NCBI RefSeq assembly: GCF_949987535.1
Contig: NC_080075.1
Location: forward strand, 1,054,001-1,118,000
DNA: 64,000 nt
Source of the DNA: Balaenoptera acutorostrata
Taxonomy: Eukaryota; Chordata; Mammalia; Artiodactyla; Balaenopteridae
Direction of reading: 5' to 3'
In this document: one piece after another, positions 49,201 to 52,700 of the stretch
Layout of the letters: every line of letters starts with the position of its first letter
How positions within the stretch are numbered: position 1 is the first letter of the stretch
The notes under the pieces: model-generated
The model's database searches: none
What the model was told of the DNA's origin: nothing
The model's input: only the letters and a program-made list of their open reading frames with translations
Position numbers and translations under genes: made by a program

Positions 49201-49397
49201 CAGCCCGTCGCCCCTCGCCGCGCACCCCGCGGCCGGGCCGGGGCTCAGGCTGCCGGGTCCCCCCCTCCCCCCACCCCAGGCTCCACTCACCTGAGCGCCT
49301 GCTCCTGCGGCCCCGGGAGCCGCAGGCTGTCCGGCCGGTCCCTCCGCCGGCGGTACAGCCCCGACTGCGAGAGCTCTTTGAGCTGTAGAGCCGTCAT
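6826..49397 (-). CDS. LIMS1: LIMS1 (PINCH-1) gene, coding span, 12 coding exons including alternatives
   Basis: This is an adaptor made almost only of five LIM zinc-binding domains. In the known family LIM1 binds the ankyrin repeats of integrin-linked kinase and LIM4 binds Nck2; with parvin it forms the ILK-PINCH-parvin complex linking integrins to actin at focal adhesions. Joining the exons gives a 325-residue core counted from the ATG at 21821. The LIM domains start at Cys10, Cys71, Cys135, Cys193 and Cys252, and the protein ends in LAETLGRK. That tail and length fit LIMS1; LIMS2 has a different, longer tail. All introns are GT-AG and all phases agree, so this is the functional gene and not a retrocopy. 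Alternative first exons lie at 49291-49397 and 25169-25347, and alternative last exons at 8986-9133 and 6826-6940. Differences I noticed from the human protein as I remember it are few (for example [10 protein letters not shown] at the start of LIM1, QGVLAD in LIM2, [11 protein letters not shown] in LIM5). Confidence 0.97.
6941..8985 (-). other. Region between the two LIMS1 terminal exons
   Basis: AT-rich sequence that is intron for the main isoform and, in its upper part, 3' UTR for the alternative one. No SINE or other recognised repeat and no credible exon. A small direct repeat of 'ggtcacatctgtga' occurs twice at about 7558-7600. Confidence 0.6.
8802..8807 (-). terminator. LIMS1: Candidate variant poly(A) signal ATTAAA for the alternative last exon
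   Basis: The plus strand reads TTTAAT about 180 bases beyond the exon 10B stop. It is the nearest common variant signal I noticed, and would give a short 3' UTR. Such hexamers are frequent in AT-rich DNA, so the call is weak. Confidence 0.25.
8986..9133 (-). CDS. LIMS1: LIMS1 alternative last exon 10B: LIM5 end plus lysine-rich tail
   Basis: The acceptor is gcgcaaag|GGATAAG. The exon opens in the phase required by exon 9 and encodes 48 residues to a TAA at 8986-8988. The first part ([20 protein letters not shown]) completes the last LIM5 zinc site just as the main exon does, but the tail differs: [20 protein letters not shown], then four lysines and PVCL. It is a paralogous copy of the exon at 6826-6940 with diverged tail, lying only 187 bases from exon 9. 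The charged tail could act as a nuclear-localisation or membrane-contact signal (inference). Full-length products would be 336, 373 or 397 residues. I think a similar alternative end occurs in other mammals, but cannot confirm it here. Confidence 0.87.
9321..9396 (-). CDS. LIMS1: LIMS1 exon 9: centre of LIM5, shared by both tails
   Basis: The acceptor ends ccctag|TGGTCTCC and the donor is CTCAA|gtaagt. It encodes the rest of Val263, residues 264-287 ([20 protein letters not shown] then KLTL), and two bases of Lys288. LIM5 uses Cys where most LIM domains have His (AWCVHC), as known for PINCH. From this exon splicing must choose between two terminal exons, both of which begin with the G that completes Lys288. 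Confidence 0.95.
9397..10515 (-). other. LIMS1 intron 8 with no recognised repeat insertion
   Basis: Intronic sequence of mixed composition. The only structured item I see is the 29-base tandem duplication at 10243-10300. Open frames here have no recognisable protein content. Confidence 0.6.
10243..10300. repeat. Two-copy 29-base tandem duplication
   Basis: The units at 10243-10271 and 10272-10300 are identical except for one base (gctCcta / gctGcta). Each contains 'ctatggtaac', which resembles an RFX X-box half-site. It lies in LIMS1 intron 8. Confidence 0.85.
10516..10564 (-). CDS. LIMS1: LIMS1 exon 8: start of LIM5
   Basis: A 49-base exon with acceptor tttcag|CTATTTGG and donor GTGATG|gtaagt. 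It encodes residues 247-262, [16 protein letters not shown], plus the first base of Val263. It carries the first zinc pair of LIM5 (Cys252 and Cys255). It was found by following the frame between its neighbours. Confidence 0.94.
11267..11532 (+). mobile_element. CHR-type tRNA-derived SINE
   Basis: A full-length cetacean SINE with head gggcttccctggtggcgcag, box B gggttcgagcc and an (AAAT)n tail. It is flanked by a 13-base target duplication aaaaagcaatcgc at 11254-11266 and 11533-11545. It lies in LIMS1 intron 7, antisense to the gene. Confidence 0.95.
11648..11740 (-). CDS. LIMS1: LIMS1 exon 7: second half of LIM4
   Basis: The acceptor is ctttcag|CATTTTG and the donor AACCAG|gtaggg. It encodes exactly 31 codons, residues 216-246: [20 protein letters not shown] and [11 protein letters not shown]. 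It supplies the His/Cys ligands of the LIM4 centre and its last pair (Cys and His in YCETHY). Both ends fall between codons. Confidence 0.96.
11741..12176 (-). other. LIMS1 intron 6
   Basis: GC-rich intron with no repeat or exon recognised. Confidence 0.6.
12177..12327 (-). CDS. LIMS1: LIMS1 exon 6: end of LIM3 and first half of LIM4
   Basis: The acceptor is gtgggcag|GAAGGAGC and the donor GTGGAG|gtgagt. It encodes residues 166-215 ([20 protein letters not shown] then LIM4 from Cys193, [14 protein letters not shown], to QWHVE). The YCLPCHD segment closes LIM3 and opens the linker to LIM4, the domain known to bind Nck2. The exon sits in locally GC-rich DNA. Confidence 0.96.
12328..13587 (-). 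other. LIMS1 intron 5
   Basis: No recognised repeat or exon. It contains a short A-run at about 13128-13138 and a short CA-rich stretch near 13365-13380. Confidence 0.6.
13588..13737 (-). CDS. LIMS1: LIMS1 exon 5: end of LIM2 and most of LIM3
   Basis: The acceptor is ctgtttag|ACACCTG and the donor TGCGG|gtattg. It encodes residues 116-164 with split codons for Arg115 and Gly165, including HLCRPC (last LIM2 ligands), the linker [12 protein letters not shown], and LIM3 from Cys135 (CQKCHAI... [11 protein letters not shown]). The donor departs from the consensus at several positions after GT, so it is the weakest of the gene by eye. The exon is 150 bases, a multiple of three, so skipping it would keep frame and fuse half of LIM2 to half of LIM3. 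Confidence 0.95.
13738..14097 (-). other. LIMS1 intron 4
   Basis: Short intron with a poly(A) run at about 13805-13817 and a GC-rich right half. Nothing else recognised. Confidence 0.6.
14098..14218 (-). CDS. LIMS1: LIMS1 exon 4: LIM2
   Basis: The acceptor is ctccgcag|GGGAATTC and the donor GCCGGGAG|gtagga. It encodes residues 76-114 plus split codons for Gly75 and Arg115. It contains the [11 protein letters not shown] zinc-ligand core of LIM2 and the start of the hydrophobic stretch VLADIGFV. Two differences from the human protein as I remember it are Gly for Glu after DLCQ and Ser for Asn before AGR; neither is a zinc ligand. Confidence 0.95.
14219..14866 (-). other. LIMS1 intron 3
   Basis: Short intron of mixed composition with no recognised repeat or exon. 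Confidence 0.6.
14867..14933 (-). CDS. LIMS1: LIMS1 exon 3: end of LIM1, start of LIM2
   Basis: The acceptor is tgtttcag|TTTGAAGG and the donor CAGTGTG|gtaagt. It encodes residues 53-74 plus the first base of Gly75: [22 protein letters not shown]. It supplies the last LIM1 zinc ligands (Cys59, Asp62) and the first pair of LIM2 (Cys71, Cys74). In the known family this LIM1 surface docks on the ILK ankyrin repeats. The 67-base length fits the phases of both neighbours. Confidence 0.96.
14934..18541 (-). other. LIMS1 intron 2, SINE-free half
   Basis: Intronic DNA. From about 15280 to 16700 it is AT-rich and free of recognised young repeats. From 16750 it is more GC-rich. No exon or structured element found. 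Confidence 0.55.
18562..18892 (+). mobile_element. CHR-type SINE
   Basis: A full-length SINE beginning gggacttccctggtggcgca and ending in an A-rich tail. The target duplication 'aaagatggataactttca' flanks it (near 18544-18561 and 18894-18911). It keeps the longer set of internal 'cacaactactgagcc'-type modules, like the older subfamily. Confidence 0.95.
19104..19730. mobile_element. Tigger-like (Tc1/mariner) DNA transposon remnant, split by a SINE
   Basis: The left part contains 'catctcactttattgcactt' and the right part ends '...gtctgcctgta'. These match the ends I remember for the Tigger1 group and related nonautonomous copies. The SINE at 19219-19523 interrupts it, so the transposon is older. 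Confidence 0.75.
19219..19523 (-). mobile_element. CHR-type SINE inside a Tigger remnant
   Basis: Reverse-oriented copy ending ccaccagggaagccc on the plus strand. The target duplication caacagcattattttt occurs at 19203-19218 and 19524-19539. An internal C-rich tract (about 19348-19367) has replaced the usual sequence. Confidence 0.95.
20420..20560 (+). repeat. MIR-like ancient SINE fragment
   Basis: The stretch 'ggttctaatcccatttatgt' followed by 'cagcctctctgggcctca' matches the central MIR pattern (variable tRNA part, then the ctctgtgcctcagtttcc core). Confidence 0.55.
21238..21275. repeat. (CG)n/(CA)n microsatellite
   Basis: An alternating purine-pyrimidine run: cacgcgcgcgcgcgc followed by (ac)n. 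Such tracts can adopt left-handed DNA. It lies in LIMS1 intron 2, about 400 bases from exon 2. Confidence 0.9.
21666..21825 (-). CDS. LIMS1: LIMS1 exon 2: common start Met and first part of LIM1
   Basis: The acceptor is tgttgcag|CAACATGG and the donor CTACGAG|gtgggt. The exon encodes Asn then residues 1-52 ([16 protein letters not shown]...GLFYE). It carries the first zinc site of LIM1 (Cys10, Cys13, His and Cys ligands in ERC...YHEQC) and the start of the second (CAQC). The Met at 21819-21821 can also be the initiator of a 325-residue form if transcription starts in an upstream noncoding exon. Both first exons splice here in phase. The exon is GC-rich compared with the later ones. Confidence 0.96.
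22305..22440 (-). repeat. MIR-like ancient SINE fragment
   Basis: The sequence 'attttacagatggtgaag' followed downstream by 'cagaatccaggtc' fits the reverse complement of the MIR core. Confidence 0.5.
24325..24510 (-). mobile_element. L1 3'-end fragment
   Basis: The string 'gagcagttttaggtttacag' followed by 'agagttcccatacaccccc' matches the reverse-oriented 3' end of old mammalian L1 elements. Confidence 0.6.
25169..25347 (-). CDS. LIMS1: LIMS1 alternative first coding exon 1B (long acidic/basic N-terminus)
   Basis: The exon encodes 59 residues from the ATG at 25345-25347 and ends with TT, which makes Phe with the first base of the exon at 21825. The join reads ...DFYIKFNMANAL. The donor is AAATT|gtgagt. 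The second half ([20 protein letters not shown]) matches the N-terminal extension I remember for long human LIMS1 and LIMS3-type proteins, so it is a real alternative start. The first half is Pro/Ala/Glu-rich and GC-driven, and looks less constrained. With the standard tail the product is 386 residues. An independent GC-rich promoter seems to serve it. Confidence 0.9.
25348..25650 (-). promoter_or_regulatory. LIMS1: GC-rich probable promoter and 5' UTR of LIMS1 exon 1B
   Basis: Immediately upstream of the exon 1B start codon (higher coordinates) the sequence is CpG-rich, with repeated cgg/ccg motifs through about 25600, then falls to ordinary composition. This suggests a second, internal LIMS1 promoter. 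The transcription start is not identifiable by eye. Confidence 0.55.
25975..26345 (+). mobile_element. L1 3'-end fragment
   Basis: Contains 'cagactcacagatgcagaga', then a G-rich tract, 'gatggtacacctgtaactta' and an A-rich end. This is the order of an L1 3' UTR of the type common in even-toed ungulates and whales. Confidence 0.7.
26560..26665 (-). repeat. MIR-like ancient SINE fragment
   Basis: The text 'gtggggaaaccggggcacga' and 'aagtaggtggtggagtcgag' matches the MIR core in reverse orientation. Confidence 0.5.
26970..27207. repeat. Interrupted (CA)n array with higher-order repeats
   Basis: A 240-base tract built of cacaca with interspersed 'gaca' and 'taga' units (cagacacac, ctgacacac, atagacac). 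A block of about 50 bases, including 'catagacacgcagacacac', recurs at about 27030 and 27146, so the array has grown partly by segmental duplication. Confidence 0.9.
27470..28590 (-). mobile_element. Old L1 3' part in reverse orientation, interrupted by an LTR
   Basis: The left piece (27470-27790) holds 'cagttacaaagattgtac'-like L1 3' UTR sequence. The right piece (28130-28590) reads as reverse L1, e.g. 'gagtagtattctgtggtgtg' and 'aactgccaagctgttttcta'. The two pieces are separated by an MLT1-like LTR. Confidence 0.7.
27795..28128 (+). mobile_element. MLT1-like MaLR solo LTR
   Basis: Begins 'tgtggactgaatgtctgtgt' and ends with 'ttgttacagcagccgagcta', matching both ends of MLT1-type LTRs. There is no internal sequence or coding potential. 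It sits inside the older L1. Confidence 0.7.
30505..30800 (-). mobile_element. MaLR (MLT1-like) LTR fragment, reverse orientation
   Basis: Starts 'tttagggccactgtaaccaa', then 'ggtggcttatacacaacaga' and 'ctcatcacctcttaacacca', and ends near 'aggacttctgtacatgaatt'. This is the reverse-complement order of an MLT1-type LTR. Confidence 0.65.
31210..31405 (-). mobile_element. L1 3'-end fragment
   Basis: Contains 'ttattggagtatcgctgatt', 'cagcaaagtgaatcagttat' and 'gctctacagtaggtcctcat', the reverse-oriented 3' end of cetartiodactyl L1 elements. Confidence 0.75.
31978..32142 (+). repeat. Copy A of an unrecognised short inverted-repeat element (one end decayed)
   Basis: From cacacacggaggtctgggga at 31978 to about 32142 the sequence is roughly 80 percent identical by eye to the reverse complement of 33001-33168 (copy B). 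Shared strings include 'ctctggcttatacac', 'gtggcctatca' and 'aaagaaaagtgc'. The right terminal inverted repeat seen in copy B is not recognisable here. I do not recognise the family. Confidence 0.7.
32322..32612 (+). mobile_element. CHR-type SINE
   Basis: Full-length copy with head gggcttccctggtggcgcag and an A-rich tail. The target duplication aaactgtgctg is at 32311-32321 and 32613-32623. It lies between copies A and B of the unrecognised element. Confidence 0.95.
32982..33168 (-). mobile_element. Copy B: MITE-like element with 24-base terminal inverted repeats
   Basis: The left end (32982-33005) reads cacacacagaggtctgggga then agtc. The reverse complement of the right end (33145-33168) reads cacacacggaggtctgggga then cgtc; 22 of 24 bases agree. 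The body of about 140 bases has no open frame of note and matches copy A in inverted orientation. Small size, terminal inverted repeats and lack of coding potential suggest a nonautonomous DNA transposon. I could not see a clear target duplication, so the superfamily is undetermined. Confidence 0.7.
33170..39080. other. LIMS1 intron 1 (from exon 1A), gene-free stretch
   Basis: Mostly GC-rich intronic DNA with many chance open frames on both strands but none with recognisable protein content or splice support. The stretch 38400-38860 has LTR-like features (tandem 'gcaggaatcctg', then a gtgaatccccc-type end), but I cannot place it in a family. An AATAAA occurs at about 36930. Confidence 0.45.
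39085..39292 (-). mobile_element. hAT-type nonautonomous DNA transposon fragment
   Basis: Ends 'tatctggccctttacagaaa' then 'gtctgcc', and contains 'tcagatctggctccccgg' and 'ctacaaccgcagg'. This is the pattern of the common mammalian hAT (Charlie-group) short elements whose ends read 'ctgtaaagggccagatagta'. The exact family is not assigned. Confidence 0.55.
39880..40060. mobile_element. Head-to-head pair of short tRNA-derived SINEs forming a palindrome
   Basis: The left copy (39880-39943) is reversed and the right copy (39958-40060) forward. Reverse complement of the left reads gtgattagggctccgcgctt..., aligning with gtggttagcactctgtgctc... on the right over about 65 bases, most of them identical. 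The spacer is 14 bases. Both are the short CHR form with 'cactgccgag' and 'cgggttccatcc'. Confidence 0.8.
40845..42125 (+). mobile_element. Old L1 ORF2 end and 3' UTR, split by a SINE
   Basis: After the SINE the sequence runs 'gacaaagggcttgtatctag', 'gaaatgcaaataaaaccaca', 'gtgggaacacgaaatggtac' and ends 'tcacctcaataaagctgttt', the order of the L1 ORF2 C-terminal and 3' end. Frames are broken by many stops; not functional. Confidence 0.85.
40891..41239 (+). mobile_element. CHR-type SINE, subfamily with internal duplication and 'gtagctat' tail
   Basis: Target duplication aaaaatgagaagaca at 40876-40890 and 41240-41254, and a tail ending in about 27 A residues: a young copy. It carries a duplicated module 'caccgcgatgaagag' (at about 41078 and 41102) and 'aaagtagctat' just before the A-run, both shared with the SINE at 44510. 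Confidence 0.95.
42140..43025 (+). mobile_element. MaLR-type LTR fragment, split by a SINE
   Basis: The left piece includes 'gtgggattctgtcccctaaa'. The right piece runs 'catgttgaagtcctgaccct', 'atgtgactggtgtccttaca', 'gtctccagaactgagagacc' and 'ggtacttgttaccacagctc', the order of an MLT1-like LTR. No coding sequence is present. Confidence 0.65.
42207..42592 (+). mobile_element. CHR-type SINE (long modular form) with downstream extension
   Basis: Starts gggacttgcctggtggctca and contains several 'ccacaactactgagcc' modules. The target duplication aaaagac(g/a)tgttga is at 42193-42206 and 42642-42655. About 49 bases of unrelated sequence (42593-42641) lie between the A/T-rich tail and the second target copy. 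Confidence 0.9.
43030..43690. other. AT-rich intronic stretch without recognised repeats
   Basis: Low-GC sequence with no SINE or L1 match by eye and no credible frame. It begins with a short tandem-like 'aattcataat/attaatttcataattcat' stretch at 43040-43075. Confidence 0.5.
43985..44410 (-). mobile_element. L1 3' UTR fragment, reverse orientation
   Basis: Contains 'gaggtgcacggctgctggtt', 'tcatttcacttggcactgtc' and 'ctcacggctgaatagcactc', matching the reverse of an old L1 3' end. It runs into a GC/GT microsatellite. Confidence 0.7.
44406..44450. repeat. Mixed (GC)n/(GT)n microsatellite
   Basis: The run gcgcgcgcgggtgtgtatgt followed by gcgcgcgcgtgtgtgtgtgtg is an alternating purine-pyrimidine tract at the end of an L1 fragment. 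Confidence 0.9.
44510..44872 (+). mobile_element. CHR-type SINE, same subfamily as the 40.9 kb copy, with 3' extension
   Basis: The target duplication accaacactgg is at 44499-44509 and 44873-44883. It has the duplicated 'caccgcgatgaagag' module and 'aaagtagctatt' tail. Beyond the first A-run there is an extra 'tgtattccatgtttat' followed by a second A-rich tract before the target copy. Confidence 0.92.
45770..45940 (+). mobile_element. hAT-type nonautonomous DNA transposon fragment
   Basis: Begins 'caataaaactttatttgtgg', then 'tgagtttcatgtaattttcc' and ends 'aattcgccagcccctggtc'. Its middle matches the element at 63225-63477 ('gagtttcgtgtaattttcac', 'tttttttcaaca'), so both belong to one family. 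Confidence 0.55.
46167..46233. repeat. (CA)n microsatellite
   Basis: About 33 nearly perfect CA units with two interruptions (caaacac and catacac). Confidence 0.95.
46747..47088 (-). mobile_element. CHR-type SINE (long modular form)
   Basis: Reverse-oriented copy from a T-run through 'ggctgcgttgggtcttcgtt' to 'ccaccacggaagtcc'. The imperfect target duplication ttcac(c/t)aactctt is at 46734-46746 and 47089-47101. Confidence 0.93.
47520..47655 (-). repeat. MIR-like ancient SINE fragment
   Basis: The sequence 'gatgagataataaacgacac' followed by 'cctccttttaaagagga' resembles the reverse MIR 3' and core segments. Confidence 0.4.
48581..48627. repeat. (GA)n/(CT)n perfect inverted repeat
   Basis: The left arm 48581-48601 (tagagagagagagaggatata) pairs with 48607-48627 at 20 of 21 positions, with a 5-base loop 'actat'. 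The arms combine a GA microsatellite with a TATA-rich apex. Confidence 0.9.
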
Positions 49398-49700
49398 GCT
49401 CGCGCACCGCGACCCTCGGAGCCCGGCACCGGAGGGCGGGCGGCCGCCAGGGCTGGGGACCGCCCCGCGCGCACCTGGCCCGGGGAGCGGCCTGGGGCGG
49501 CGGCGGCGGCCGCGCTTCCTGCTTGCCGGGTACACACCCTCCCGCGGGCGGCCGCACCTCCGCGCCGGCACCTGGGAGGGCCTGGTGCTCACGTGCTGCC
49601 GCCGGGCAGAGCCCGGCCGCCCTGAGCAATCGCGCCGGCCCCTGCGTGGACCCTTCCGGCATCGTTCTGCATCAAAACTGGGCTAAAACGCTCCAGAGAG
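49100..49700 (-). promoter_or_regulatory. LIMS1: CpG island and probable promoter of LIMS1 exon 1A
   Basis: The stretch is very rich in G+C and in CpG dinucleotides, with runs such as 'gcggcggcggccgcgc' near 49500 and several GC-box-like cores. It contains the exon 1A start codon and the expected 5' UTR, which lies at higher coordinates because the gene is on the minus strand. I see no convincing TATA box at a fixed distance, which fits a dispersed CpG-island promoter. The boundaries are approximate. Confidence 0.75.
49291..49397 (-). CDS. LIMS1: LIMS1 alternative first coding exon 1A ([10 protein letters not shown]... N-terminus)
   Basis: The exon encodes 35 residues beginning [19 protein letters not shown] and ends with two bases (AG) that form Ser with the first base of the exon at 21825. 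The donor is CTCAG|gtgagt. The join reads ...QALSNMANAL, in frame with the common initiator Met, giving a 362-residue protein with the standard tail. The opening resembles the N-terminus I remember for a human LIMS1 isoform. It contains a basic RRRRDR cluster. The exon lies inside a strong CpG island, as expected of a housekeeping-type promoter. The ATG at 49395-49397 is the first in this frame of the exon; the 5' UTR and transcription start cannot be fixed from sequence alone. Confidence 0.9.
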
Positions 49701-52700
49701 GTCGTGACTCAAGAAGGATCCTGCCCTGTGCTCTGTGCCAGGAAATCCACCGACACTTCACACGCAGCCGTCGGCTTCAAGAAGTGCCTGGTCATCATGA
49801 GCTCGTTGGGACGTTTTCCTTCCAACGGAAAAGCACAGTTCTGAAGGGCAGCAGGCCGGCTCTCTCCACGGTGCTCTAAATCCTCTTCGGAAAGGAAGGA
49901 AGTGTCTTTTTTCTCCCCCATTAAGTGTTACTCAAAAATTCATAACTGAAAGGGAGGTGGTTTCTTCTGCCATCCCCCACCCCCGCGATTCTCTACACCC
50001 AAAGCCGCCCACCGGGACGGGTCCCCTCGCGGGAGATGCGCACGCTGTCCGCCTACGGCTGTCCCCGCGTGTTTGACCCCAGCGGCCACCGCGTCAGGAG
50101 GCAGGGTCTGGTTCCTGGGGTGTGGGGTGTGGGTGGGTGTCTGCAGCAGCGTGGGGGACAGATCATAGGGGCGCGTCCTTGTCCCCGGGCCCGGCGGGAC
50201 GCCCGCGCGGCAGCAGGCGGGTCTGACTCAGCCCCTCTCAGGACCAGTCCCCGCCGGCACGATCGCGGGCCTGCTCTCAGCCAACAGCTTGGCTTTGCGG
50301 TGCAGGCAGTTTCTCTGCGTGTCAGCATCTCTCTCCCAGAATCCCCTCCAGGAAGAGAGCGCAGAGAAGTGGGTCTGAAAGTTCTTTTCACAGCAAGCGT
50401 TAAAGAGTTAATACATTCCCCTCTCTAGAAGGATCGGTATTATAAATTCAAATATTCAGGACCCCAAGGAAGGGGGCTCTGCATCTCACGCCTTCACTCT
50501 GGGCTGCGGCCCCGGCTCCTTTAGGGCTGCAGCCCTGGTCCCCACCCGCCCACGCCCGCCCCAGTGGAAACACAACTTTTTACAGTCACCATCAAAGTGT
50601 AACATACGTTTTTAAAGAAAATGCAGGGGGAAAATTAGTAATTTTGTTACCACACTAGATGTAATTAGTGACAAAACATTACCAAAAAAAAATCGAGGCC
50701 CAAATGTACCTCCTCCTCTCTCTGGAAGGATACACAGAAAACTGGTAACATCGGGCGCCTGGGGGACGGGCAGAGCAGCATAAGACAGCTTCTCTGTAAC
50801 CACTGCTCTATACCTGCTGCACTTGGAATGCCCTGCACATTCAAAAATAAATAGGAAAAATTTAGAAGGTTTACATATACCTTTTGTACAAAGCTCTAGG
50901 ATCCTACTGAGACATAAAACACAGAAAAGTTTGAAGTTTACAGTAATAGAAACATATAAAATTAGGATTCCTTAAAGCACCTAATTCTTACATTTTTGTC
51001 ATGACAGGTGAAAAACGCAGAGAAACAAGCACCAATCTTTTTTTTTTTTTTTTAACTGTAGGCATCAAACAGAATAGATGCCTGAGGAATAAAATACAAA
51101 CTAATTGTAGCCACTGCAAACACAGAAGCCTCACGTTGAAAAGGACTGGTTTCTATAGGAAAATGTACATAAGAGAGCTTGATTTTTAAAGAGAACTTGC
51201 AAAAGAGTAATGCAGCCCGCTGACAAGGGAAAAGGCTCGGAAACTAGTAAAGTTGACAAGACAGGAAACACTACCGTGTAGGACGAATCCTGTATTTGAT
51301 GAGTCTAAAGTTAAAAGGATGTGAACAGGGGGAAGAAAAGTTATGTAAAACAAACGGAAACAATTCTTGCCTGCGGACTTTTAAAATGGCTGTGCTGACG
51401 CATACAAACTTCAGTAGATCCATGCTTGTCACAACTGCATAAAACTAAATCCTGGGGCTTTGGGCAAAGGTCTTTAACCACTGCCATTTCACCGACAACA
51501 CAGACGGTGGGAGACAGTGGCACCCGTCCCTCCCCGCCACGTGCAGCCAGGGAGGGGCCCCCATTTCTGGGCGGGAACAACCCCCTACCACACAATGGCT
51601 CAGGCTGCAGCCAGATGACACCCCCCAACAAAGGTTTCTGTGCATCTGCGTGGGGGGAGAGAGGGAGAGAGGGCACAGCCCTGGGATGCGGCAGGTGACG
51701 TGACGCCAGGAGAGGCCCCACGTCCCCATCCCTGTCCCCGTGGTTCCCTCCTTTCACACCCTCCCGTAGAAAGTTATCAGTTGAGCCTGGATTGTAGATC
51801 AGGCCTATTTTAAGTGAGTTCTGAATTTCAAACGACTGTCTTAGCATTTGAGGGAGGCCCACGTGGGTGTCCATACAGGGATGTCCATTTCGCGGCGTAA
51901 ACGGTCTCTGAAGGGCAGTGCTGCCGCCCTTAGAGCCCAGCGGCTGTCAACGAACAAAGGTTCACAGAACGTGTCGAGGGGGCACCCCGGCCTGCTCCCA
52001 CCGCGGGGTGGCGGCTCTGTGAACCTGTCTGTCCACTGCTCCCCCCGACAGCCGGGCTCTCCTGGGACCTGAGCTCCGACTCCCAGCGAAATGCGACATC
52101 CGCTCAGCGGGTACTTTCTTCTGCAATAGGTTTGTGCTCTTGGTTGAAATGACTAAACAGGAAGGCCCAGGGAGCATCACACCGGGCCTCGCTCTGCAGG
52201 CTGACCTGTGACCCCGTCCTCCACCTTTCGAAGTGGAGGGGGGAGGCGGTCACGGACCTTCTGTGAATCCGAGGAAGGTCAGTGAGTCTCAGAAATGCAT
52301 GCGAGCACAACACGCCCCCATCTCAGGGCACTGGCAGGCGGACTCACCTTCCGACCTGCACAGACGCCCCTGCCCCAGGGCGGGACCCTGACCTCAACCG
52401 CGGGCCAGACGCTGGTTCAGAAGAGCCCCTATTGTCTCCCCCCCCCATTTCTCTCCACCTCCCAGTCATCTCTCTGCCTCTGGCCTCACCCTCCTCTACT
52501 CTATCCTCCAAATTTCCAGGAGTTCTTTCCAAATGTAAACCGGTCACTCGCGGGTCCTGGAAGACCCTGCGGTGACACAACGGCTCCTCCCCGTGCTGAG
52601 CATGGTCCCAGGACAGATGGGGCGTCCTGGCCCCGAGTCCTGCCTCTGGACTCAGCGCAGGGGTCCCTCTCACAGGAGGGCTTTGGAGACCCTTCACTCA

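Noticed and set aside
49048..49662. 204-codon frame antisense-like over the exon 1A island, and a 195-codon frame on the other strand
   Set aside because: Pro/Ala/Arg/Gly-rich composition comes from CpG-island DNA; only the short [10 protein letters not shown] frame joins to LIMS1 with a proper donor.
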